Below, piece after piece: positions 1 through 6,673 of a stretch of 37,385 bases of DNA. Made by a program: the position numbers and the translations under genes. The notes beneath the pieces are model-generated. The model was not told the origin of the DNA, made no database searches, and saw nothing but the letters and a program-made list of their open reading frames with translations. Within the stretch, counting starts at the first letter, position 1. The number at the start of each line of letters is the position of its first letter. The stretch is from Janthinobacterium sp. GW458P (GTDB lineage Bacteria; Pseudomonadota; Gammaproteobacteria; Burkholderiales; Burkholderiaceae_D): NCBI RefSeq assembly GCF_002127585.1, contig NZ_NEGZ01000014.1, positions 87,373-124,757 on the forward strand. Direction: 5' to 3'.

Positions 1-315
1 AATGACCGTGTCGCCTGTCTTGCCCTTGGCGCCCTCATCGCCCTTGGCGCCATCGTTGCCTTGGGCACCGGCAGCACCCTTGGCGCCGTCGTAGCCGGCG
101 GCGCCGCTGTCGCCGGTCTGGCCCGTGGCGCCCGTGGCACCGGTCGCGCCGGCAGGCGCTTCAGCGCCCGTGGCGCCCGTGGCGCCGGCAGGACCAGGCG
201 CGCCGGCAGGGCCGGGAACGACTTGTACGACGGTCGGCGCGGGTGGCGCTTCGCGCTGGCAAGCGGTCAGGGCGAGGGTAGAGGCGAGCGCAAGCAATAT
301 CAGGGTAGGTTTCAT
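1..315 (-). CDS. Collagen-like repeat lipoprotein, C-terminus beyond window
   Basis: The frame runs from ATG at 315 off the left edge, giving 105 codons without a stop. The N-terminus ([19 protein letters not shown]) is a lipoprotein signal with the lipidated Cys at residue 19, so the protein should be membrane-anchored and face the periplasm or the outside. After a short Pro/Ala linker come Gly-X-Y triplets ([17 protein letters not shown], later [14 protein letters not shown]), the pattern of bacterial collagen-like proteins. An AAGGA ribosome site lies six bases before the ATG. The upstream region holds two inverted repeats (334-340 with 351-357, and 420-427 with 433-440). Collagen-like stalks usually carry a globular tip, which here would be outside the window, so the function is unknown. 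Confidence 0.8.
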   Translation of the reverse strand, partial: MKPTLILLALASTLALTACQREAPPAPTVVQVVPGPAGAPGPAGATGATGAEAPAGATGATGATGQTGDSGAAGYDGAKGAAGAQGNDGAKGDEGAKGKTGDTVI

Positions 316-553
316 GATGCATCCTTTGGCAGTGAGCCGTAATGTACGGAACGGCTCGACGGCGTCGGGCGCGAGTTTCGCATGGCGGTGTGGCGGGGAG
401 AGCTGACCAAGTGGCCGTTGCGCCCTGTCGCGCAGGGCGCTGGCGGCGGGAGGGAAAGTGATGGTCTGCCTGCAGCATGGCCGCTTGGGCGGCCGCAGTC
501 CGTTCGTTTGCGTACATAGCGGCGGGCGGGATGGCGGTTTTATGCCAGAACAA
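316..553. other. Intergenic region upstream of the collagen-like lipoprotein gene
   Basis: No plausible gene is seen here; the open frames on both strands lack ribosome sites and look like GC-driven shadows. It holds two hairpin-forming inverted repeats: GAGCCGT/ACGGCTC at 334-357, and GCGCCCTG/CAGGGCGC at 420-440 with a five-base loop. Both would fall in the 5' leader or promoter region of the minus-strand lipoprotein gene. No convincing -35/-10 pair was recognised. Confidence 0.4.
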
Positions 554-580
554 ACAAAAAAGCCAACCTGAAGGTTGGCT
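554..580 (-). terminator. Rho-independent terminator of the repeat lipoprotein gene
   Basis: The stem AGCCAACC/GGTTGGCT (561-568 and 573-580) with a four-base loop is followed on the minus strand by a run of T (the A-run at 554-560). It lies about 60 bases after the stop of the minus-strand lipoprotein gene. Confidence 0.85.
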
Positions 581-640
581 GTGGCTGTTCAGCTGGGAGC
601 GGCAGCACCGTGACTTGGAGCCTGGTGCTGCCCGATGCGC

Positions 641-3166
641 TTATTTAACGGTGAAACTCTTGTCGTGGCCGCCATTTGTACTCGTATAGTCTAATACGTC
701 ACGGAAGGCGAGCGAGCCGACCAGCCATTCGCCCGCCTTGGCGCCTGCGGGGATCGTCACCGTCGAACTGAAGGTGGCATGCTTCGCGTCGCCGGACGCC
801 AGCTCCCATTGGCTGTTGATGCGGGTGCCGCCGTTGTCGGCGATGTTGTACCAATAGGGGGCGGGCAGGGCGTTGAGATTGACGCCGGTGGCGTCTGTCA
901 CGCTGACGGTGGCCGTCACCTGTTGACTTGTCTGCGAGACGTCAACGATGGCGGGGGTGACGGTGATGGCAGAAACGGCGGGCCCTGAGGTGTCGCTGAG
1001 CCCATTGTTTTGCACGGTGAAACCCTGGCTGTAGCCGCCATTTGTACTCGTATAGTCTAATACGTCACGGAAGGCGAGCGAGCCGACCACCCATTCGCCC
1101 GCTTTGGCGCCTGCGGGGATCGTCACCGTCGAACTGAAGGTGGCATGCTTCGCGTCGCCGGACGCCAGTTTCCATTGGCTGTTGATGCGGGTGCCGCCGA
1201 TGTCGGCGACGTTGTACCAATGGGGGGCGGGCAGGGCGTTGAGATTGACGCCGGTGGCGTCTGGTTTCCATTGGCTGTTGATGCGGGTGCCGCCGATGTC
1301 GGCGACGTTGTACCAATGGGGGGCGGGCAGGGCGTTGAGATTGACGCCGGTGGCGTCTGTCACGCTGACGGTGGCCGTCACCTGTTGACTTGTCTGCGAG
1401 ACGTCAACGATGGCGGGGGTGACAGTGATGGCAGAAACGGCGGGCCCTGACGTGTCGCTGAGCCCATTGCTTTGCACGGTGAAACCCTGGCTGTAGCCGC
1501 CATTTGTACTCGTATAGTCTAATACGTCACGGAAGGCGAGCGAGCCGACCACCCATTCGCCCGCTTTGGCGCCTGTGGGGATCGTCACCGTCGAACTGAA
1601 GGTGGCATGCTTCGCGTCGCCGGACGCCAGTTTCCATTGGCTGTTGATGCGGGTGCCGCCGATGTCGGCGACGTTGTACCAATGGGGGGCGGGCAGGGCG
1701 TTGAGATTGACGCCGGTGGCGTCTAGTTTCCATTGGCTGTTGATGCGGGTGCCGCCGATGTCGGCGACGTTGTACCAATGGGGGGCGGGCAGGGCGTTGA
1801 GATTGACGCCGGTGGCGTCTGTCACGCTGACGGTGGCCGTCACCTGTTGACTTGTCTGCGAGACGTCAACGATAGCGGGGGTGACGGTGATGGCCGACAC
1901 GTTGGGGCCGGAGTTGTCGACGGCGCTGGCGGTGACAGTAACAGTTGCGTCCGCACTGCTCGCCTTGCCATCGTTGACGATGAGTTTGGCTACATACAAA
2001 CCGCTGGCATCGGCGGTAAAGGTGCTCTTGGCCGAGCTGGCGGAAGACAAGGTGGCCTTGCTGTTCGCCGGTTTTGTCGTCAGCTCCCAGGCAAAAGTCA
2101 AGGCATCGCCATTGGCGTCCGAACTGGCGCTGCCATCGAGTTCCACCACGCTGCCGGACAGCACCTGTTGCGCGTAGCCCGCGTGCGCAACCGGCGCCGC
2201 ATTGGCCGTGCTGGCTGTAACGCTGACCGCTGCCGCGTTGCTGCTGACCTTGCCGTCGTTGACGACGAGGCTGGCAACATAAGTGCCAGCCACATCCACC
2301 GTGAACGTGGGCCTTGCTGAGGTCGGCGACGACAAGCTTGCCGTGCTGCCTGCCGGTTTGGATGGCAGGGTCCAAGCATAGCTGAGCGTACGGCCTGCAT
2401 CCGCCGAGCTGCCGCTGCCATCGAGCGTGACGACAGTCCCCGTCACCACGCTTTGTAGCGGTCCCGCCTGGGCGACAGGGGGGACGGTCGCAATATCGGC
2501 GATGACTTGCTTGATGGCGTCTGTATTGGTGATCTTGGCCAGCGCGGTGACGACCTGGGTGAGGCGGGCGGCGTTGATTTTTACTCTGAGCGCATCCAGA
2601 AGCCTGTCCTGCGCATCGCCGCCGGCCGGGTTGCCCTGCGTCGCGGCTTTCAATGGCGTGGCAAGGAAATCAACGAGCGGACTCGTGTCGACGACACCGT
2701 TGAGTACCGTCCCCACATCAGCCTGTGCTGCCTTCACTGCAGTGGTAGTGACCTTGTTGTTGGCAATAGTGGCGTCAAACGCGGCAAAGAAGACCGTCGG
2801 TTCGCTCCCCAGTACCCGCGCCGTCAGCATTTCGGTTAGTGGCGTTATGTTGGCAGTGGCGGCGCTGCCGCTTCCCAGCACGAGCGTGTGTAATTTTGAG
2901 CCATCCGCCGGATCGGTGATCTGGAGCAGGCACGGTAGTTTTCCGCCGGCTACGGCAAGGCTGTAGCTGCCGTCAGCCAACGTCGTGGCGTTGCCGGTGC
3001 CTGTCTGGCATTTGCCAGTAATAGTGGCGCCAGCAATGGCCTTCCCCGTTGCGGCAGTGCCGTTGACTGTTAGACTTGTTGGGGTGACAGGAGCCGGTGA
3101 CGAGCCACCACCGCCGCCGCATGCAACGAGCATGCACGAACTAAGTACAGTTGCCAGTATCTTCAT
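641..3166 (-). CDS. Large lipoprotein with two PKD-like domains and three long near-identical repeats
   Basis: This 841-residue exported protein starts with a lipoprotein signal (MKILATVLSSCMLVAC, Cys 16) and a Gly/Ser linker. Residues about 30-115 look like a small carboxypeptidase-regulatory-like beta domain. Two PKD/Ig-like domains follow at about 231-318 and 325-413 (motifs LDGSGS, LDGSAS, VNDGK). The C-terminal half is three copies of a beta-rich repeat beginning SGPxVSAITVTPAIVD, at about 417-571, 571-725 and 725-841. The first two copies are 154 residues (462 bp apart in DNA) and each contains an internal tandem duplication of 32 residues (DATGVNLNALPAPHWY...INSQWK). The third lacks it (366 bp spacing) and diverges slightly at its end. 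No catalytic motif was seen. Likely a surface or periplasmic binding or adhesion protein; the ligand is unknown. Confidence 0.8.
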   Translation of the reverse strand: MKILATVLSSCMLVACGGGGGSSPAPVTPTSLTVNGTAATGKAIAGATITGKCQTGTGNATTLADGSYSLAVAGGKLPCLLQITDPADGSKLHTLVLGSGSAATANITPLTEMLTARVLGSEPTVFFAAFDATIANNKVTTTAVKAAQADVGTVLNGVVDTSPLVDFLATPLKAATQGNPAGGDAQDRLLDALRVKINAARLTQVVTALAKITNTDAIKQVIADIATVPPVAQAGPLQSVVTGTVVTLDGSGSSADAGRTLSYAWTLPSKPAGSTASLSSPTSARPTFTVDVAGTYVASLVVNDGKVSSNAAAVSVTASTANAAPVAHAGYAQQVLSGSVVELDGSASSDANGDALTFAWELTTKPANSKATLSSASSAKSTFTADASGLYVAKLIVNDGKASSADATVTVTASAVDNSGPNVSAITVTPAIVDVSQTSQQVTATVSVTDATGVNLNALPAPHWYNVADIGGTRINSQWKLDATGVNLNALPAPHWYNVADIGGTRINSQWKLASGDAKHATFSSTVTIPTGAKAGEWVVGSLAFRDVLDYTSTNGGYSQGFTVQSNGLSDTSGPAVSAITVTPAIVDVSQTSQQVTATVSVTDATGVNLNALPAPHWYNVADIGGTRINSQWKPDATGVNLNALPAPHWYNVADIGGTRINSQWKLASGDAKHATFSSTVTIPAGAKAGEWVVGSLAFRDVLDYTSTNGGYSQGFTVQNNGLSDTSGPAVSAITVTPAIVDVSQTSQQVTATVSVTDATGVNLNALPAPYWYNIADNGGTRINSQWELASGDAKHATFSSTVTIPAGAKAGEWLVGSLAFRDVLDYTSTNGGHDKSFTVK
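1019..1942. repeat. 462-bp tandem repeat with nested 96-bp duplications
   Basis: The same anchor sequence recurs at 1019 and 1481, exactly 462 bp apart, with only scattered base differences over the whole unit. Within each unit a 96-bp segment is itself duplicated (anchors at 1168 and 1264, and at 1630 and 1726). A third shorter unit starts at 653, 366 bp from the next, which is 462 minus 96. All units are multiples of three, so the reading frame of the lipoprotein is kept. Confidence 0.9.
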
Positions 3167-3257
3167 TGAATCTATCCATTTCTAATTTTTAAGTGATGCC
3201 TGTGCTTGCGTCGTACTGAAATGGCCTGGTTTTGCCAGGGTCAGGCTGTTGATGTAA

Positions 3258-3284
3258 ATTATATATCTTTTGAGCAATATTGCT
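3258..3284 (-). promoter_or_regulatory. Candidate -10 box and palindrome upstream of the repeat lipoprotein gene
   Basis: On the minus strand a perfect TATAAT lies at 3263-3258, about 90 bases before the start codon at 3166. No good -35 is at the standard distance. Instead a 12-bp palindrome AGCAATATTGCT sits at 3273-3284, where an activator or repressor could bind. The surrounding bases are AT-rich compared with the rest of the window. Confidence 0.4.
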
Positions 3285-3406
3285 TGTTTCAAATCCGAGC
3301 CGATGAATTGGACGAAGGCGTGCCCCACCACAGCGTTGGGCAAGCTATCGCTGTGCGTAACGCTGCGTGACTGGCGATGGGGCCGAAGCGAGAGCGGGCA
3401 ACGCTG

Positions 3407-3437
3407 AAAAAAAAGCCAAGCCGAAGGCTGGCTTTTT
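3407..3437. terminator. Terminator-like hairpin, diverged copy of the tRNA-Phe terminator
   Basis: The stem GCCAAGCC/GGCTGGC with a GAA loop is flanked by A and T runs. It matches the hairpin at 3894-3921 position for position at an offset of 485 bp, but its stem carries an unpaired base, so it is probably a decayed duplicate. Confidence 0.6.
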
Positions 3438-3457
3438 GCTATGTACGGCTGAATTGC

Positions 3458-3498
3458 TGGTGGCCCGGAGCGAAATCGAAATAAGGATTTTCAATTCC
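3458..3498 (-). pseudogene. tRNA-Phe relic (3' half only)
   Basis: This stretch matches the 3' half of the intact tRNA-Phe at 3943-3990: CCA end, 3' acceptor strand, T arm, and anticodon arm with its GAA-containing loop. It has several substitutions and an eight-base loss in the T-arm/variable-loop region. The 5' half (D arm, 5' acceptor strand) is absent, so it cannot fold as a tRNA. Together with its terminator it keeps a constant 485-bp offset to the intact copy, showing duplication followed by decay. Confidence 0.8.
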
Positions 3499-3890
3499 GA
3501 TGTTGATTGACGTTAAATGAATGACGCTTTTATTTGTATTCAAGATCATTCCTGAGTCCCCGAGTGCGGTGTGGGCACATCAAACCATAGTTGATAAAGA
3601 GCAACGATCTCTCATTTCTACTTGCCAGCTTCGACCGCGATGAGACAGATGCGGTGCATGAAAAAATGTTTGCAAAGGTTAAGGCATGGGTGCCAAGTAC
3701 CGAATAAGCTTGCACTCTGATTTGAGGTGGTCGTCCTCCGCGGCGACGGAAGGCGTGGCGTGAATGAGCTTTAAGTCGACACGTTTGTATGGCAGAGCAA
3801 ATAAACGCTGAGCAATAAGAGGAGTTGCCCGAAGTACGGTGGCCTACCGGACACCATGGATGGAGCGGGGCAAAGACTTTTGAGCCGGTA
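3499..3890. other. Gene-poor scar between tRNA-Phe relic and intact tRNA-Phe
   Basis: No intact gene is seen. The most protein-like stretch is on the plus strand at 3591-3707, open after a TAG and ending in TAA, with the acidic/hydrophobic tail SFDRDETDAVHEKMFAKVKA followed by WVPSTE. It has no ATG and no ribosome site and reads like the C-terminal end of a lost gene; its family was not recognised. A minus-strand open frame across 3530-4081 runs through the tRNA gene and is not real. Base composition is less GC-rich than in neighbouring genes, which fits foreign or decaying DNA. Confidence 0.45.
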
Positions 3891-3893
3891 AAC

Positions 3894-3921
3894 AAAAAAG
3901 CCAACCCGAAGGTTGGCTTTT
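3894..3921. terminator. Bidirectional terminator downstream of tRNA-Phe copy 1
   Basis: The perfect stem GCCAACC/GGTTGGC (3900-3906 and 3911-3917) has a CGAA loop and is flanked by A6 and T5 runs, so it can work in both directions. It lies about 20 bases past the 3' end of the minus-strand tRNA-Phe gene. Confidence 0.85.
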
Positions 3922-3942
3922 TGCTATGTGCTGCTGAATTCT

Positions 3943-4018
3943 TGGTGGCCCGGGGCGGAATCGAACCACCGACACAAGGATTTTCAATCCTCTGCTCTAC
4001 CGACTGAGCTACCAGGCC
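3943..4018 (-). tRNA. tRNA-Phe(GAA), copy 1
   Basis: The 76-base cloverleaf includes an encoded CCA end. The acceptor stem pairs GGCCTGG with CCGGGCC. The D arm has GCTCAGTCGGTAGAGC, the anticodon loop reads TTGAAAA (anticodon GAA, Phe), and the T loop has GGTTCGATTCC. It is identical over its full length to the copy at 14262-14337. Confidence 0.97.
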
Positions 4019-4028
4019 AAGGCGGCGA

Positions 4029-4034
4029 ATTATA
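4029..4034 (-). promoter_or_regulatory. -10 box of tRNA-Phe copy 1
   Basis: A perfect TATAAT lies eleven bases upstream of the tRNA 5' end, within a conserved block (TCTGCTATAATTCGCC) also present before the second tRNA-Phe. No strong -35 is visible at 16-18 bases. Confidence 0.65.
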
Positions 4035-4137
4035 GCAGAAAGACTTTCCACCTGACCAGAGCTAGCTGTGTTCAAATGCAACAGATGGCCAAAACATGGT
4101 GTTTTGGCATCCTTGTATGACCTGAAGGGATGTGGCG

Positions 4138-4908
4138 ATGCAGCGACGTATTGGAGTGCAGGGCCTGGCGGCTGCGGGCTTGTTCAGTTTGTTTTGCGGT
4201 ACGGCGCGGGCCGATGGGCTGGCCGATCTGAATGCGGCGCTGGCGCGGCTGCAGGGACAAACGCCCGTGAAGGCGCAGATCGAATCGAAAACCTGGCGCC
4301 GCGAGGGAGAGGGCAAGGCGGCGGAAGACGATAGCGGCCAGGCCACGGTGGCGGTCGAGGGCGGGCCGGCGGGCTTGCAAGTGCTCTATGGCAAGGATTT
4401 GCTGGCGAAAGTGGAAGCCGAGCAGCGCGCCAAGGTGAAAGATCCGAAGGTCAAGGCGCCGATCGGCTTTGCGCTGGGAGAAATGAAGGCGGCGGAGTTG
4501 CGTTCCATGGTGTCGGCGGCGGACTCCCTGTCGCGCGAGATCGAGGAAGCCGTGTTCAGCGGCGAGAAAATCGATAGCTACAAGGGCAAGCCGGCGCGCC
4601 TGCTCAGTTTTACCTTGTCGCTCGACAAGGTGCCTGAGAAAGACCGCAAGTATGTGAAGAAGTTCGACGGCGGCATCGACGTGTGGATCGCCGCCGACGG
4701 CACGCCGCTGGCCAGCCATTTTCACTTCGATGTGAGCGGGCGCGCCTTTGTCGTCATCAGCTTTACGCAAAAGACGGACGAAACGCGCCAGTATGGCGTC
4801 AGCGGCGACCGCTTATTGTTGCTGCGCAAGGAAAGCAGGAATGCCACCTCGGGCGCGGGCGAGAAAGTGGACAGCAAGATCATCAAGACCTTGCAGCTGC
4901 AGTCCTGA
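4138..4908 (+). CDS. Exported protein of unknown function
   Basis: The 256-residue protein has a Sec signal peptide (MQRRIGVQGLAAAGLFSLFCGTARA, cleavage after ARA). The mature part is a mixed alpha/beta protein rich in Lys and Glu, with a middle helical region (MKAAELRSMVSAADSLSREI) and a C-terminal beta section with motifs GKPARLLSF and VWIAADGTPLASHF, suggestive of a lipoprotein-carrier-like or LolA/outer-membrane-sorting-like fold. That resemblance is inference only. The ATG at 4138 is preferred over the in-frame GTG six bases earlier because the GAAGGGA ribosome site then has a seven-base spacing. It is transcribed alone and followed by a good terminator. Confidence 0.7.
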   Translation: MQRRIGVQGLAAAGLFSLFCGTARADGLADLNAALARLQGQTPVKAQIESKTWRREGEGKAAEDDSGQATVAVEGGPAGLQVLYGKDLLAKVEAEQRAKVKDPKVKAPIGFALGEMKAAELRSMVSAADSLSREIEEAVFSGEKIDSYKGKPARLLSFTLSLDKVPEKDRKYVKKFDGGIDVWIAADGTPLASHFHFDVSGRAFVVISFTQKTDETRQYGVSGDRLLLLRKESRNATSGAGEKVDSKIIKTLQLQS

Positions 4909-4927
4909 CTGGTTGCAGAACCCCAAC

Positions 4928-4951
4928 AGCCGCTGATCCAGCGGCTTTTTT
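4928..4951 (+). terminator. Rho-independent terminator
   Basis: The stem AGCCGCT/AGCGGCT (4928-4934, 4940-4946) is followed by a T-run, 20 bases after the stop codon at 4908. Confidence 0.85.
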
Positions 4952-5378
4952 ACATGGCCGAGCTGCCGCCCAGGCCGCTCTTTTGCAGCACGCAGCGTCC
5001 CGCCTCACAGGTGGCGCCCGGGTCCGTGACGATGGAGCAGGTCGACATCATGCCGTCCGCCTGCTGCTGCTTGCGGCTGGCCTCGGCTTGCGCCTGGGCC
5101 AAGGCCTTGAGTTTCTTGCCGTCATTGCTTTTGCTGGACCAGGCCAGGTAGCGCTCGGGGCCGCCGCAGGCCTTGGTGCCGATGGCAATGGTTTGGCATT
5201 GCTGGGTGGAATCGCAGGAGGCGGCGCCCACTTCCGCCTGGATTTGCGCCAGCAAGCCGGCATTGCCCGGTGCGGGCGGCGCATCTTGTGCGGGGGCGCT
5301 GCCGCAGGCGCTGGTGGCCAGCAGCAGGATGCCGGCGCACGCGGCGCGCAGCAGGGGGAAATAGGTGGAGGTATGCAT
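4950..5378 (-). CDS. Small Cys-rich lipoprotein, unknown function
   Basis: From ATG at 5378 the product is 142 residues: a lipoprotein signal (MHTSTYFPLLRAACAGILL, then LATSAC with the lipidated Cys), a Pro/Ala linker, then a domain with paired cysteines (CDSTQQC, KACGGP, MMSTCSI, GATCEAGRC). The six mature-domain cysteines suggest disulfides, so it probably folds in the periplasm. A GTG six codons upstream (5396) is a less likely start because the lipoprotein signal begins cleanly at the ATG. It converges on the terminator of the plus-strand gene. Family known only as conserved hypothetical; no function claimed. Confidence 0.7.
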   Translation of the reverse strand: MHTSTYFPLLRAACAGILLLATSACGSAPAQDAPPAPGNAGLLAQIQAEVGAASCDSTQQCQTIAIGTKACGGPERYLAWSSKSNDGKKLKALAQAQAEASRKQQQADGMMSTCSIVTDPGATCEAGRCVLQKSGLGGSSAM

Positions 5379-5474
5379 GGCTTCATCATGTGCCACGATT
5401 GCTGAAATGGCAAGCGCGATTCGCGTGCTGGCAGATGCTTGATCCCGGTCATTTTCATTGCCAACCAGTCAAAG

Positions 5475-5488
5475 TTAATATAAATCAA
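5475..5488 (+). promoter_or_regulatory. FNR/Anr-like site upstream of cytochrome c peroxidase gene
   Basis: TTAATATAAATCAA matches the TTGAT-N4-ATCAA consensus of FNR-family regulators with one mismatch. It is 95 bases before the ccp start. Bacterial cytochrome c peroxidase genes are known FNR/Anr targets (E. coli ccp, P. aeruginosa ccpR), which supports the match. No convincing -10 box is at the ideal distance. Confidence 0.55.
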
Positions 5489-5522
5489 CATCCAACCTGC
5501 GATGTACGGGTGGCAACCGGGC

Positions 5523-5571
5523 CGGTGCGCTGCATTCCCGCACCGGTACGCGCCGCCGATTCGGGAATGCT
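5523..5571 (+). promoter_or_regulatory. Overlapping inverted repeats in the leader of the ccp gene
   Basis: Two inverted repeats share sequence: CCGGTGCG with CGCACCGG, and GCATTCCCG with CGGGAATGC. Because they overlap they could form mutually exclusive hairpins just before the AAGGAG ribosome site at 5573. Whether this regulates translation or is a protein-binding site is unknown. Confidence 0.4.
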
Positions 5572-5583
5572 TAAGGAGCTTAT

Positions 5584-6579
5584 ATGCGCCGCACCATGTC
5601 ACCCTTCCTCTTCATCGCCAGCCTGGCTTTCGGCAGTGTCCTGCAGGCCGCCGAGAAGGAGCCGATCCAGCCTATCATTGCCGCCAAGGTCGCCAATCCG
5701 GCGATGGTCGAGCTGGGCAAGAAACTGTTTTTCGATCCGCGCCTGTCGCGCTCGGGTTTTATTTCCTGCAACAGCTGCCACAACCTGAGCATGGGCGGCA
5801 CGGACAATATCAAGACTTCGATCGGCCACAACTGGCAGCGCGGACCGATCAATTCACCCACCGTGCTCAATGCCGGCATGAACCTGGCGCAGATGTGGGA
5901 TGGCCGCGCCAGGGATTTGCAGGAGCAGGCGGGCGGCCCCATCGCCAATCCCGGCGAGATGGCTTTTACGCACGAGCTGGCCATTGACGTGCTGGCCTCG
6001 ATTCCCGCCTACCGCGCGGAATTTCGGCAAGTGTTTGGCCAGGATAAGTTGACTATCGAGCAAGTCACGCGCGCCATCGCCGCCTTCGAGGAAGTGCTGG
6101 TGACGCCCGGTTCCCGCTTCGACCAATGGCTGATGGGCAAGAAAAGCGCGCTGACAAAAGATGAGCTGGCCGGCTACCAGCTATTTAAATCCAGCGGCTG
6201 CATCGCCTGTCATAACGGCCCCGCCGTGGGCGGCAATTCCTTCCAGAAAATGGGTATCGTTGCGCCGTACAAGACGGCCATGACGACCGAGGGCCGCGCG
6301 GCCGTGACGGGCAAGGATGCCGACCGCTTCAATTTCAAGGTGCCGACCCTGCGCAACGTGGAATTGACGTATCCCTACTTCCACGATGGCGAAGCGGCGA
6401 CCCTGACGCAGGCCGTCGACGTGATGGGACGTCTGCAGCTGGGCCGCACCTTCACGCCCGATGAAAACGCGAAACTGGTCGCCTTCCTGAAGACCCTGAC
6501 GGGCAGGCAGCCGCACATCGTGCTGCCGATCCTGCCGCCATCGAGTGACACGACGCCGCGGCCCGTGCCGTTTGACTGA
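5584..6579 (+). CDS. Di-haem cytochrome c peroxidase
   Basis: The 331-residue periplasmic enzyme of the CcpA/MauG family reduces hydrogen peroxide to water with electrons from cytochrome c. A signal peptide (to about residue 22) is followed by the N-terminal haem site CNSCH (62-66) and the C-terminal haem site CIACH (206-210), the spacing typical of the family, and by a conserved KVPTLRNVELTYPYFHDG segment near the second haem. Start and length are normal: AAGGAG lies five bases before ATG 5584. An FNR-like box and overlapping hairpins precede it, so low-oxygen induction is plausible. It stands alone and ends before a hairpin shared with the convergent peptidase gene. Confidence 0.93.
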   Translation: MRRTMSPFLFIASLAFGSVLQAAEKEPIQPIIAAKVANPAMVELGKKLFFDPRLSRSGFISCNSCHNLSMGGTDNIKTSIGHNWQRGPINSPTVLNAGMNLAQMWDGRARDLQEQAGGPIANPGEMAFTHELAIDVLASIPAYRAEFRQVFGQDKLTIEQVTRAIAAFEEVLVTPGSRFDQWLMGKKSALTKDELAGYQLFKSSGCIACHNGPAVGGNSFQKMGIVAPYKTAMTTEGRAAVTGKDADRFNFKVPTLRNVELTYPYFHDGEAATLTQAVDVMGRLQLGRTFTPDENAKLVAFLKTLTGRQPHIVLPILPPSSDTTPRPVPFD

Positions 6580-6630
6580 GTGCTTGCCAACCCGTCGGCA
6601 GGGGCCGGCACCGGACTTTTTGCTGTGGGG

Positions 6631-6661
6631 TTAAAACAATGCCCGCGTTTGGCGGGCATTG
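6631..6661 (-). terminator. Terminator of the S9 peptidase gene, between convergent genes
   Basis: The perfect stem AATGCCCGC/GCGGGCATT (6638-6646, 6652-6660) is followed on the minus strand by GTTTTAA. It is 13 bases beyond the stop of the minus-strand peptidase and may also end ccp transcription. Confidence 0.75.
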
Positions 6662-6673
6662 TGATTGCTTCGT

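Noticed and set aside
641..1900. Regularly repeated sequence resembling a CRISPR or satellite array
   Set aside because: Repeat units are 462 and 96 bp, in frame with a lipoprotein gene, with no short repeat/spacer pattern.
3530..4081. 183-codon minus-strand frame next to the tRNA-Phe
   Set aside because: It reads straight through the tRNA gene and its terminator, so it cannot be a real protein-coding gene.
5430..5460. TTGATCCCGGTCAT as a second FNR site before ccp
   Set aside because: Only the left half matches TTGAT-N4-ATCAA; the right half GTCAT is too different.
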